From Acidisphaera sp. (GTDB taxonomy: Bacteria > Pseudomonadota > Alphaproteobacteria > Acetobacterales > Acetobacteraceae): a stretch of DNA of 60,501 nucleotides. This document shows positions 9,828-17,973 of the stretch, piece after piece. The notes under the pieces are model-generated. The model did not search any database and was not told the origin of the DNA. It was given only the letters and a program-made list of their open reading frames with translations. The DNA is taken from positions 1 through 60,501 of the forward strand of contig JAFAYA010000124.1 of assembly GCA_019240635.1 (NCBI GenBank), in the 5' to 3' direction. How positions within the stretch are numbered: the first letter of the stretch is position 1; each line of letters opens with the position of its first letter. The position numbers and the translations under genes were made by a program.

Positions 9828-10798
9828 TGCCGGGCGTCTGCGTCTTCGGCGCGGGCGCGATCGGCGGCCTGATCGCGGCCCGGCTGGAGCTTTCCGGCAC
9901 GCCGGTGACGGTGGTGGCGCGCGGCCCGCATCTGGCGGCGATGCAGGCCAAGGGCCTGGCCCTGCTCAGCGGCGGCGAGCGGCACGTGGCGCATCCGCGC
10001 GCGCTGGCCGACCCGCGCGAGGCCGGGCCGCAGGACGTCCTGATCCTGACCCTGAAGGCGCACTCGCTGGCGCCGGCGCTGCCGCAGCTGCGGCCGCTGA
10101 TCGGCCCGGCGACCACCATCGTCGCGGCGGTGAACGGCATTCCCTGGTGGTACGGCTACGCGCTGGAAGGGCCGTTCCGCGACCGCCGCGTGCAGGCCGT
10201 GGACCCGGACGGCGCGCTGTGGGAGGGGCTGCCGCCGGCACAGACGCTCGGCTGCATCATCTATCCCGCCGCCGAGCTGACCGAGCCGGGCGTCATTGCG
10301 CACGGCTACGGCGACCGGTTCAGCCTGGGCGAACCCGACGGGTCGCGCAGCGAGCGTGCCGGACGGGTGTCGTCGCTGCTGATCGGCGCCGGCTTCAAGG
10401 CGCCGGTACGCCAGCGGCTGCGCGACGAGATCTGGACCAAGCTGTGGGGCAATATGGCCTTCAATCCGGTGAGTGCGCTCACCACGGCGACGCTCGACGT
10501 GATCCTCGACGATCCAGATACGTGCCGGACGCTGCGGGCCATGATGCAGGAGGGCCAGGCGGTGGCGGAGCGGCTGGGCGTGCGCTTCGCGATCGGCATC
10601 GACAAGCGGATCGAAGGCGGCCGGCAGGTCGGGCGGCACCGCACCTCCATGCTGCAAGACCTGGAACTCGGGCGGCCGCTGGAGATCGAGGCGCTGCTCG
10701 GCGCGGTGGTGGAGATGGCGGGCTGGGTGGAGGTGGACGTGCCGATCAGCCGGGCCATGCTCGGCCTGGTCCGACAGCGGGCGGCGATGCGGGATTGA
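9827..10798 (+). CDS. 2-dehydropantoate 2-reductase family protein (PanE/ApbA)
   Basis: NADPH-dependent ketopantoate reductase-type enzyme, 323 residues. It has an N-terminal Rossmann GAGAIGGLIAARLELSG and a C-terminal ApbA domain with the catalytic-lysine motif EIWTKLWGNMAFNPVSALT. It is co-transcribed with the acyl-CoA ligase (1-nt overlap) and closed by an intrinsic terminator. Since alphaproteobacteria often carry several ApbA paralogues acting on other 2-oxoacids, a role in pantothenate synthesis is not certain and the gene symbol is left empty. Confidence 0.85.
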   Translation: MPGVCVFGAGAIGGLIAARLELSGTPVTVVARGPHLAAMQAKGLALLSGGERHVAHPRALADPREAGPQDVLILTLKAHSLAPALPQLRPLIGPATTIVAAVNGIPWWYGYALEGPFRDRRVQAVDPDGALWEGLPPAQTLGCIIYPAAELTEPGVIAHGYGDRFSLGEPDGSRSERAGRVSSLLIGAGFKAPVRQRLRDEIWTKLWGNMAFNPVSALTTATLDVILDDPDTCRTLRAMMQEGQAVAERLGVRFAIGIDKRIEGGRQVGRHRTSMLQDLELGRPLEIEALLGAVVEMAGWVEVDVPISRAMLGLVRQRAAMRD

Positions 10799-10799
10799 A

Positions 10800-10828
10800 G
10801 GCCAGGGGCGCTCCCTGGCCTTTGTTTT
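10800..10828 (+). terminator. Rho-independent terminator
   Basis: A perfect 8-bp stem GGCCAGGG/CCCTGGCC (10800-10807 with 10813-10820), a 5-base loop and then TTTGTTTT. It begins two bases after the reductase stop codon and separates it from the convergent gene at 10841. Confidence 0.9.
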
Positions 10829-10840
10829 GCAGCCTGCGGG

Positions 10841-12010
10841 TCAGGCGAAGGCGCCGCGCGCGGCGATCGGCCAAAGGCATTCGACGCGGCCGCGGCGCAC
10901 GCCGACATACCAGTCGAAACGATCGACGGTCGGGTCGCAGTGCCCGGGCACCAGGCGCAGCTTCTCGCCGAGCTTTGGCGCGGCGGTCTCGGCGCCGAAC
11001 TCCAGCTTGCCGTGCTCATCGCTGGCGCCGACGTAGCGCACGTCCGGGCGCTGCCAGACCAGCGGCATGCCGCTGTCCACCGCAACCGCCTTGTGGCCGG
11101 CGTCCAGCACCGCGATGCCCGGCCGGGCGGCGCTCATCACCGTCGCCAGCACGAACAGCGCCTGGCGGAACGCGCCGACGGGGCCCCCGGATTCGTCGAG
11201 GTTGCGCGCGTAGTCGGCGTCCATGAAGCAGTAGCTGCCCGCCTGGACCTCCGTGAACACGCCGGAGCCGGCCTCGATCGTGAACGTGCCGGTGCCGCCG
11301 CCGCCGACGATCGCGCAGCCGAGCCCCTGCTGGCACAACTGTTCCACGGTGCGGCGGGTGTCCTCGACGGTCACGGCGATGGCGGTTTGCCGCTCGGCCG
11401 GCCGGCGCAGGTGCTGGGCGCGGCCATGATAGGCCTGCAGGCCGCCGAAGATCAGGTGCGGCGAGGCGGCGATGCGCTGCGCCAGCGCGACGGCGGGCGG
11501 CCCGGGCGGCACGCCGCAGCGCACTCCGCCGACGTCGATCTCCACCAGCACTGTGAGGCGCAGGCCGGCTTCCGCCGCGGCCGCCTCGATCGCCGCGACC
11601 TGCGCGGGGTCGTCGGCACAGACCGCGACGTGCGCGATGCGCGCCAGCGCCGCCAGCCGCGCCAGCTTGGTGGCGCCGACCACCTGGTTGCTGACGAGGA
11701 TGTCGGCGACCCCGCCCCAGGCCAGCGCCTCCGCCTCGCCGACCTTCTGCACGCATTGGCCGACCGCGCCGCGCGCGATCTGCCGCTGCGCGACGACCGC
11801 CGATTTGTGGGTCTTGGCGTGCGCGCGCAGCCGTGCGGCGGTGGGCGCGAGCAGTGCGGCCATGGTGTCGAGGTTCGCTTCGAACGCGTCGAGGTCGAGC
11901 AGCAGCGCCGGCGTGTCGATCGCCGCTTCGGGCATGCCGGGCAGGGCGGGCGGGATTTGCAGCATGCGATCGGTCGGCCTGATGCGGATGAACGGCGCGG
12001 CAGGCGGCAT
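10841..12010 (-). CDS. D-threonine aldolase / D-serine dehydratase-like PLP enzyme (DSD1 family)
   Basis: Fold-type III PLP enzyme with an alanine-racemase-like barrel followed by a beta domain, 389 residues. The PLP lysine lies in LRAHAKTHKSA (near residue 66-69), and the metal-binding C-terminal motif PGHCDPTVDRFDWY provides the His and Asp/Cys typical of D-threonine aldolases, D-3-hydroxyaspartate aldolases and eukaryotic-type D-serine dehydratases. The exact D-hydroxyamino acid substrate cannot be told. The start at 12010 has no clear ribosome site; ATG at 11965 is an alternative nearer the usual family N-terminus. Confidence 0.85.
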   Translation of the reverse strand: MPPAAPFIRIRPTDRMLQIPPALPGMPEAAIDTPALLLDLDAFEANLDTMAALLAPTAARLRAHAKTHKSAVVAQRQIARGAVGQCVQKVGEAEALAWGGVADILVSNQVVGATKLARLAALARIAHVAVCADDPAQVAAIEAAAAEAGLRLTVLVEIDVGGVRCGVPPGPPAVALAQRIAASPHLIFGGLQAYHGRAQHLRRPAERQTAIAVTVEDTRRTVEQLCQQGLGCAIVGGGGTGTFTIEAGSGVFTEVQAGSYCFMDADYARNLDESGGPVGAFRQALFVLATVMSAARPGIAVLDAGHKAVAVDSGMPLVWQRPDVRYVGASDEHGKLEFGAETAAPKLGEKLRLVPGHCDPTVDRFDWYVGVRRGRVECLWPIAARGAFA

Positions 12011-12228
12011 TCTGGTGCGGCCCGCGGCCCGGCATCAAGACCTGCCGGATCGCCGGCTCCTCGCATTGCCGGCGGCTGGCACGGCGCGGCTGCCAGTAGC
12101 GACGCTATGCCGAATGGACCGCAAAACTCTTTCGTTGCCGCGCGTGCCCTCGATCCCACATTGTCCGGCCCCAGATTGGCGACCATTGCGCCGTGCGCGG
12201 CCAATCCCTGGCGAATTCGGAGACAGGC

Positions 12229-12426
12229 ATGCCCGTCGTTCGAGTCAGCTTCTATTCCGGCCGCACGATGGAGACGAAGCGGCAAATCGCCGAAGCGATA
12301 ACCGAGGCGCTGGTGACGATCGGCGGCTCCAAGCGCGACGCGGTCAACGTGATATTCGAGAACGTCGCCCGCGAGGACTGGATCATCGGCGGCGCGCCTG
12401 GAGAGGCGAAACCGCCGGGCCGGTGA
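12229..12426 (+). CDS. 4-oxalocrotonate tautomerase-like protein
   Basis: A 65-residue single-domain tautomerase. It begins Met-Pro, so removal of Met exposes the catalytic N-terminal proline (PVVRVSFYSGRTMETKRQIA). The conserved stretch DAVNVIFENVAREDW resembles the second half of 4-OT. The ATG at 12229 is chosen over the upstream in-frame GTG because only this start exposes the proline and GGAG precedes it. It lies 28 bp before the flavin oxidoreductase gene and is probably co-transcribed with it. Confidence 0.85.
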   Translation: MPVVRVSFYSGRTMETKRQIAEAITEALVTIGGSKRDAVNVIFENVAREDWIIGGAPGEAKPPGR

Positions 12427-12454
12427 CGCCCGGAGGGCGGGCGGGACGGCCGCG

Positions 12455-13495
12455 ATGGATCTGGATCTCGGCGTGCTGTTGTTCTCCGACTACCCGACGC
12501 GCGAGCTGGTGGAGCTCGGCAGCCTCTGCGAGGCGGCCGGCTATCGCTATTTCTGGTACACCGACGTGCGCTTTGCCAGGGACTGCTATATCGGCCTGAC
12601 GGCGGTGGCCGGGGTCACGCGCACCATGCTTCTGGGTCCCGGCGTCACCGACCCCTACTCCCGCCATCCCGCGCTCACCGCGACGGCGGTCGCGACACTC
12701 GACGAGCTTTCGGGGGGACGGGCGCTGCTCGGGCTCGGCACCGGCGGCAGCGGATTTCGCGAGCTTGGCATCGATCCGAAACTGCCGGTGGCGGCGCTGC
12801 GCGAGACGGTCGCGGTGATACGCGGACTGTTGCGCGGCGAGCCGGTCAGCCTGAACGGCAAAGTCGTCACGATCGATGGCGGACGGCTTGCCTTCACCCC
12901 CGCGAATGCTGGGATTCCCGTCTACTTCGCGACCCACGGCGCGCAGGTCACCCGGCTCGCCGGCGAAGTCGCGGACGGCGTGCTGATCGCGAACACCCTG
13001 TCGCGCAGCGCCTTCGAGCAATACCTGCGCCGGCTCGATGAGGGCCTGGCCAGGCGCACCGACGAGTCGCCCGATTTCGACATCGGGCTGCGCGTCGAGG
13101 CCGCGATCGCCGAGGATGATGCTGCCGCGTTCGCCGTGATGCGGCGTCGGGTCGCGACGCGCGTGCTGAGCCAGTATCCCCACTGGGACTATCTCGGACA
13201 GCTCGGCATCGTGCTGCCGGAGGAATTCGTGTCGCTCGCCGCGGCGCACGGGACGAAAGCGGCAAAAGCGGCGGCGCCGCTGCTGCCGGCGGAGGTGGTG
13301 CAGAGCATGGCTCTCGCGGGTGATCCCGAGCGGGTCGCCGCACAGCTCGCGCGCGCTCTGCACCCGCGCGTCACCCAGCTCACCGTACGGCCGCATGCGG
13401 TCAAGGGCCAGAACGTGGCCGAGGTGATCCGCAGCTTCGCCGAGGAGGTCGTGCCGCGCGCGCTGCAGATGCGTGAGGCGCACCAGGCGACGTGA
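12455..13495 (+). CDS. LLM-class flavin-dependent oxidoreductase
   Basis: Luciferase-like (F420 or FMN) TIM-barrel oxidoreductase, 346 residues, resembling the methylenetetrahydromethanopterin reductase branch. Typical features are the N-terminal strand LDLGVLLFSDYP, TDPYSRHPALTATAVATLDELSGGRALLGLGTG, and the substrate/flavin loop GVLIANTLSR. It sits between a tautomerase and peptide-type ABC permeases. In such clusters LLM proteins often act on imported sulfur or nitrogen heterocyclic compounds, but the substrate is unknown here. Confidence 0.85.
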   Translation: MDLDLGVLLFSDYPTRELVELGSLCEAAGYRYFWYTDVRFARDCYIGLTAVAGVTRTMLLGPGVTDPYSRHPALTATAVATLDELSGGRALLGLGTGGSGFRELGIDPKLPVAALRETVAVIRGLLRGEPVSLNGKVVTIDGGRLAFTPANAGIPVYFATHGAQVTRLAGEVADGVLIANTLSRSAFEQYLRRLDEGLARRTDESPDFDIGLRVEAAIAEDDAAAFAVMRRRVATRVLSQYPHWDYLGQLGIVLPEEFVSLAAAHGTKAAKAAAPLLPAEVVQSMALAGDPERVAAQLARALHPRVTQLTVRPHAVKGQNVAEVIRSFAEEVVPRALQMREAHQAT

Positions 13496-13517
13496 GCGCA
13501 CGCGGCAGAGCGCGCCC

Positions 13518-14471
13518 ATGACGGGCTTCGTGCTCCGCCGAGTGGCCGGAACGGTTCCGGTGCTGATCATGACCTCGGTGCTGGTGTTCCTGCTGATGCG
13601 CATGCTGCCGGGCGATCCGATCACGCTGATCCTCGGCGAATCGCAGGCCGATCTCGGCGCCGCGCAGATCGCGGCGATGCGTCACCAGTACGGCCTCGAC
13701 CAGCCGATCTATCTGCAATACCTGGCCTGGGCGGGGCGGACGCTTGCGGGAGATTTCGGCCGCTCCGCATTGAGCCATCAGCCGGTGTGGGACGTGCTGG
13801 CGCCGCGCATCCTGCCGACACTGCAGATCGGGCTGATCGCATGGCTGCTCGCGGTGCTCTGCGCGATCCCGCTCGGCGCGGTCAGTGCGCGCGCGCCGGG
13901 CTCCTGGCAGGACTGGCTGGGCACCGTGGTGACGATGACCGGGGCGGCGATGCCGTACTTCCTGATCGGCGGCGTGCTGATCTTCCTGCTGGCCCTGCGC
14001 TGGGGCTGGCTGCCCGCCTCGGGCTACGTGCCGCTGACCGAGGCGCCCTGGCAGAGCCTCCGCTCGACCGTGCTTCCGGCGATCACCCTCAGCCTCAGCC
14101 TTGCCGCGGTGCTCGCCCGGCAGGCGCGCTCGAGCTTCGCCGACGTGCTGCAGCGCGCCCATGTGCGTACCGCGCGCGCGAAGGGGCTGACCGAACGCCA
14201 GGTCATGCTGCGCCACGTGATGCGCAACGGCATGCTGCCGATCGTGACGATCCTCGGCGTGCAGCTTGGAACGCTGTTCAGCGGCGCAGTGGTGATCGAG
14301 ACGGTGTTCGCCATCCCCGGGATCGGCCGGCTGCTGGTGGATGCGATCCTTGGGCGCGACTATCCCGTCGTGCAGGCCGTGGTGCTGCTGATCAGCGTCG
14401 CCGTGGTCTTCGCCAACCTGGCCGTGGACGTGGTCTACGGCCTGCTCGATCCGCGGACGCGGCAGGGATGA
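13518..14471 (+). CDS. ABC transporter permease, DppB type
   Basis: Inner-membrane permease (317 residues) of a peptide/nickel/opine-type importer. It begins MTGFVLRRVAGTVPVL, followed by the family motif RMLPGDPITLILGE. The coupling-helix EAA-type region is RAKGLTERQVMLRHVMRNGM, and the C-terminus ends in VYGLLDPRTRQG. ATG 13518 is preferred over the GTG at 13473, which overlaps the oxidoreductase. Its stop overlaps the next permease start by 4 nt. No ABC ATPase gene is present in the cluster. Confidence 0.92.
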   Translation: MTGFVLRRVAGTVPVLIMTSVLVFLLMRMLPGDPITLILGESQADLGAAQIAAMRHQYGLDQPIYLQYLAWAGRTLAGDFGRSALSHQPVWDVLAPRILPTLQIGLIAWLLAVLCAIPLGAVSARAPGSWQDWLGTVVTMTGAAMPYFLIGGVLIFLLALRWGWLPASGYVPLTEAPWQSLRSTVLPAITLSLSLAAVLARQARSSFADVLQRAHVRTARAKGLTERQVMLRHVMRNGMLPIVTILGVQLGTLFSGAVVIETVFAIPGIGRLLVDAILGRDYPVVQAVVLLISVAVVFANLAVDVVYGLLDPRTRQG

Positions 14472-15331
14472 TCGCGCTGGCGGGCGGCAGGCCGCGCGCT
14501 GGCCGGGCGCTGAGGATGCCGGGCGACGCGCTCGCTCGCGCCGGGCTGGCGCTGGTCGTCGTTTCGGTCGGGATGGCGGTGCTGGCCCCGCTGCTCGCGC
14601 CGTTCGGGCCGGACGCCATCGACTATCGGGCGATGCTGCAGGGACCGTCCCCGGCGCACCTGCTCGGCACCGACGATCTCGGGCGCGACGTGTTCACGCG
14701 GCTGCTGTACGGCGGGCGGCTGTCGCTCGGCGTCGGCGTCGCTTCCGTCGTCCTGGCTGTGGTGGCGGGCGTCCCGATCGGCCTGCTCTCCGGCTATCTC
14801 GGCGGCATCGCCGACGAAATCCTGATGCGGGTGATCGACAGCGTGATGGCGATGCCGCCGCTGGTGCTCGCGCTAACCATTACCGCGGTGCTGGGGCCAG
14901 GGCTCGCCAATGCCATGCTGGCGATCGCGATCGTCGCCGTGCCGGCCTTCACGCGGCTGGTGCGGGGCCAGGTTCTCTCGGTCAAGCACGAGGACTACGT
15001 CATGGCGGCGCAATCGGTGGGCGCACGGCCGAGCCGGCTGGTGCTGCGCCACATCCTGCCCAATGCGATCAATCCGGTGATCGTGCAGGCAGCGCTCGGC
15101 GTCGGCTTCGCGATGATCACGGAATCCAGTGTCAGCTTCATCGGGCTCGGCGCCCAGCCGCCGACGGCGACGTGGGGATCGATGGTGCAGGTCGGATTCC
15201 AGTACCTGGAGACCGCGCCATGGCTCGCGCTGGCGCCGGCGGTGATGATCTTCCTGGCGGTGCTCGGCTTCACCATGCTCGGCGAGGGACTGCGCGGGCT
15301 TCTCGATCCTGCGGTGCGGGCGCGCGGATGA
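14468..15331 (+). CDS. ABC transporter permease, DppC type
   Basis: Second permease of the importer, 287 residues. It has the family signature HLLGTDDLGRDVFTRLLYGGR after the first membrane helix, the coupling motif AAQSVGARPSRLVLRHILPN and the C-terminal LGEGLRGLLDP. Its ATG is fused to the preceding stop as ATGA. With the DppB-type permease and the binding protein at 16381 it forms an importer lacking its own ATPases, which must come from another locus. Confidence 0.92.
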   Translation: MIALAGGRPRAGRALRMPGDALARAGLALVVVSVGMAVLAPLLAPFGPDAIDYRAMLQGPSPAHLLGTDDLGRDVFTRLLYGGRLSLGVGVASVVLAVVAGVPIGLLSGYLGGIADEILMRVIDSVMAMPPLVLALTITAVLGPGLANAMLAIAIVAVPAFTRLVRGQVLSVKHEDYVMAAQSVGARPSRLVLRHILPNAINPVIVQAALGVGFAMITESSVSFIGLGAQPPTATWGSMVQVGFQYLETAPWLALAPAVMIFLAVLGFTMLGEGLRGLLDPAVRARG

Positions 15332-15339
15332 TGCCACGA

Positions 15340-15368
15340 GGGCGATTACCCCGGCAGGGCTATCGCCC
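15340..15368. promoter_or_regulatory. Inverted repeat upstream of the LysR gene
   Basis: GGGCGAT (15340-15346) and ATCGCCC (15362-15368) form a perfect 7-bp inverted repeat with a 15-bp spacer, ending 38 bp before the LysR start. The geometry suits LysR-type autoregulation. There is no T-run after it, so a terminator for the permease genes is less likely. Confidence 0.45.
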
Positions 15369-15406
15369 CTGTTCATGGCTGCGCGATTGCGGCACGCTCC
15401 GACGCG

Positions 15407-16384
15407 ATGGTCGACTCCCTAAGCCGGCTGCCGCGCCTTGCGGGATTGCTGATGTTCGAGACCGCGGCCCGCAACGAGAGCTTCACCCTCGCCGCGCGTG
15501 ACCTGAAGGTGACCCCGGCCGCGGTCAGCCAGCAGGTTCGCGCGCTCGAACGCGAGCTTGGGGTTGCGCTCTTCACGCGGTTGCAGCGCGGCCTCGCGCT
15601 GACCCAGGACGGCCGGCGGCTGCACCGGGCCGTCGCGATGGCGTTCGAGCACATCGCCGGCGTCGCCGACGAGGTGCGCAAGCCCGAGCGCTCGCCCGCC
15701 CTCAGCATCGGCGTGACCTTCGCAATCGCGAGCTTCTGGCTGGTGCCGCGCCTGCCGCAGTTCCGCGCGCGGCATCCCGAGATCGACGTGCGGGTGGTGG
15801 CCTCGGACGGCGGCTTTCCCGCCATCGCGAACCAGATCGACGCCGGCATTGCCTATGGCAACGGCCGTTGGCCCGGCTTCTCGGCGACGCTGCTGCGCGA
15901 GGGCGTGGTGTTCCCGGTGTGCAGCCCGGAATATCTGCGTGGACGGGCGAAGCTTCGCCACGTCGAGCAGTTGCTCGGCGAGACGCTGCTCTCGCTCGAG
16001 ACCGATCGGGCCGACCTGTTCGACTGGCCGGTCTGGTTCGCGAGCCATGGCGTGCGCGGCTACGCCGGCCACCGGAACCTGAAGTTCAACAGCCATCCGC
16101 TGCTGCTCCAGGCTGCCTGCGCCGGCCAGGGCGTGGCACTCGGCTGGAGCCTGCTTGCGGACGACCTGCTGCAGAAGCGGGTGCTGGTCCGCCCGATCGA
16201 CGCCGCGCTGCGCGCACCCAAGAGCTACTACTTCGTCGTCGCCGAGAACCGGCTGACGGCCGAAACACTCGCGTTCCGCAACTGGCTGCTCGACTATTTC
16301 CAGGACCGGCCGGCGCTTCCAGGCGAGCTGCCGGCCAGGTACTGCCAAAACAGCGGGACCAAAGCAGGGGAGCGGCGCGCATGA
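15407..16384 (+). CDS. LysR-family transcriptional regulator, GcvA-like
   Basis: A 325-residue regulator with an N-terminal winged helix-turn-helix (LLMFETAARNESFTLAARDL then TPAAVSQQVRALERELGVAL). The periplasmic-binding-like effector domain contains IGVTFAIASFWLVPRLPQFR and a GcvA-like LGWSLLADDLL. It is embedded between the permease genes and the binding-protein gene, whose start overlaps its stop by 4 nt, so regulator and transporter are co-expressed. An inverted repeat lies just upstream. The effector is presumably the imported solute or its metabolite. Confidence 0.9.
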   Translation: MVDSLSRLPRLAGLLMFETAARNESFTLAARDLKVTPAAVSQQVRALERELGVALFTRLQRGLALTQDGRRLHRAVAMAFEHIAGVADEVRKPERSPALSIGVTFAIASFWLVPRLPQFRARHPEIDVRVVASDGGFPAIANQIDAGIAYGNGRWPGFSATLLREGVVFPVCSPEYLRGRAKLRHVEQLLGETLLSLETDRADLFDWPVWFASHGVRGYAGHRNLKFNSHPLLLQAACAGQGVALGWSLLADDLLQKRVLVRPIDAALRAPKSYYFVVAENRLTAETLAFRNWLLDYFQDRPALPGELPARYCQNSGTKAGERRA

Positions 16385-17925
16385 CCGGCAGACGTCAGTT
16401 TCTCGCCACACTGGCGGCCGCAGGCGCGGCGACGGCAGCGCCGCGCGGCTGGGCGCAGGGTACGCCGGCGATCGTCAAACCGGGCGGAACGCTTGCGGTC
16501 GCGATCTTTGCCGATCCGCTCAGCTTCGATCCGCATATCGCGGCGAACGTCCAGGGCCGGGCCGCCTGCCGCGCCATCCACGACGCGCTGTTCACCGTCG
16601 ATCGGCAGGGACGACTGGCACCGGGCCTCGTCGTTTCCTGGACGCAGCCGGACAACCGGACATTTGTGCTGAAGCTGCGGGAGGGCGTGCAATTCCACGA
16701 CGGCACTCCGTTCGACGCGGAGTCTGTGCGCTACAACCTCGAGCGCATCCGCAGCGGCAAGCTTGGCGCCAACGCGATCCGTGCAGGCGAAATCCGGGCG
16801 TTGGACACCTGCACCGTGGTCGACGCCGCGACGGTGAAGTTCGCCCTGCGCTACCCGTTTGCCGCCTTCCTGTTCCCGCTGACCGACGTCGCCGGCTGCA
16901 TCGGCTCGCCGACGGCGTTCGAGAAGTGGGGTCTTGACTACAGCCTGCACCCGGCCGGCACGGGGCCATTCAAGCTGGCCGAATACATGAAGGACGCGCG
17001 CACCGTGCTGGAGCGCAACGGCGCGTACTGGAACGCCGGCAAGCCGCATCTCGACCGCGTCATCCTGCGGCCGATCCCGACCGACAGCACGCGGCTTGCC
17101 GAACTGCGCTCGGGCGGCGTGCAGATCGCCGAGGCGATGCCGCTGCAGGACGTGCACCGGCTGCGCGATTCAAAGGACATCGTGCTCTCCGAGCGGATCG
17201 GCTTCCGCTGGGAGTATTTCGGCTTCAACCTGCACGACGCCTATCCCGGCAAGAGCAAGCCGTTCCGCCAGGCGTTCCAGTGGGCGATCGACCGCGAGGC
17301 GCTGCACCAGGTTGCATATTTCGGCACCGGCGCGATCGGCTACGACGGCATCCTGCCGGGCAGCCCGTTCGCCGACCCCGGCTACGCGCCGTTCCATCGC
17401 GACCTCGACCGCGCGAAACGGCTGATCGATCAGTCCGGCCTCGGCCGCGTCAGCATCCAGGCGCCGCTGCAGCCCGACCCGGTGAAGCAGCGCGCCGCAC
17501 AGGTGTTCCAGGCCAACGCCGCCGAGCTCGGCGTGAGCATTGCCATCCAGCAGGTGGATTCCGCCGGCTACGCCGCCACGCTCAGCGCCGGCACGCTGCC
17601 CATCGACTTGCAGGGCTGGTGGGGCTATCGGCCCGATCCCGACCAGTACCTGGCGATCCTGCTGAACTCGATCGGCAGCTACGCGAAGTACAACGCGTAT
17701 TCCAATCCGGCGATGGACGCGCTGATCCAGGGCGAGGAATCCGCGCTCACCGAAGCCGACCGGAGAAAGGATTTCCGGCAGGTCGCCGACCTGATGAACG
17801 AGGATGCGGTGTACGTGCCCTGGCATTACAGCTCCGACTTCAAGGGACTGAGCCCGGCGGTACGCGGCTTCTACCACCCGCAGGACGGCATCATCGCCTT
17901 CCAGGATCTGACGCTGCAGGGTTGA
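16381..17925 (+). CDS. ABC transporter substrate-binding protein, family 5 (Tat-exported)
   Basis: Periplasmic solute receptor of the dipeptide/oligopeptide type, 514 residues. The N-terminus MTGRRQFLATLAAAGAATAA has twin-arginine signal character (RRQFL). The mature domain shows family marks: DPLSFDPHIAANVQGR, LREGVQFHDGTPFDAESVRYNLER and HPAGTGPFKLAEY. It completes the importer encoded from 13518. The solute could be a peptide, opine, glutathione conjugate or heterocycle; the sequence does not decide. Confidence 0.93.
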   Translation: MTGRRQFLATLAAAGAATAAPRGWAQGTPAIVKPGGTLAVAIFADPLSFDPHIAANVQGRAACRAIHDALFTVDRQGRLAPGLVVSWTQPDNRTFVLKLREGVQFHDGTPFDAESVRYNLERIRSGKLGANAIRAGEIRALDTCTVVDAATVKFALRYPFAAFLFPLTDVAGCIGSPTAFEKWGLDYSLHPAGTGPFKLAEYMKDARTVLERNGAYWNAGKPHLDRVILRPIPTDSTRLAELRSGGVQIAEAMPLQDVHRLRDSKDIVLSERIGFRWEYFGFNLHDAYPGKSKPFRQAFQWAIDREALHQVAYFGTGAIGYDGILPGSPFADPGYAPFHRDLDRAKRLIDQSGLGRVSIQAPLQPDPVKQRAAQVFQANAAELGVSIAIQQVDSAGYAATLSAGTLPIDLQGWWGYRPDPDQYLAILLNSIGSYAKYNAYSNPAMDALIQGEESALTEADRRKDFRQVADLMNEDAVYVPWHYSSDFKGLSPAVRGFYHPQDGIIAFQDLTLQG

Positions 17926-17973
17926 AGCCCTCCAGTCGCCATTCGCGAACACTTCTGATCCGGAGCCGGGCCG

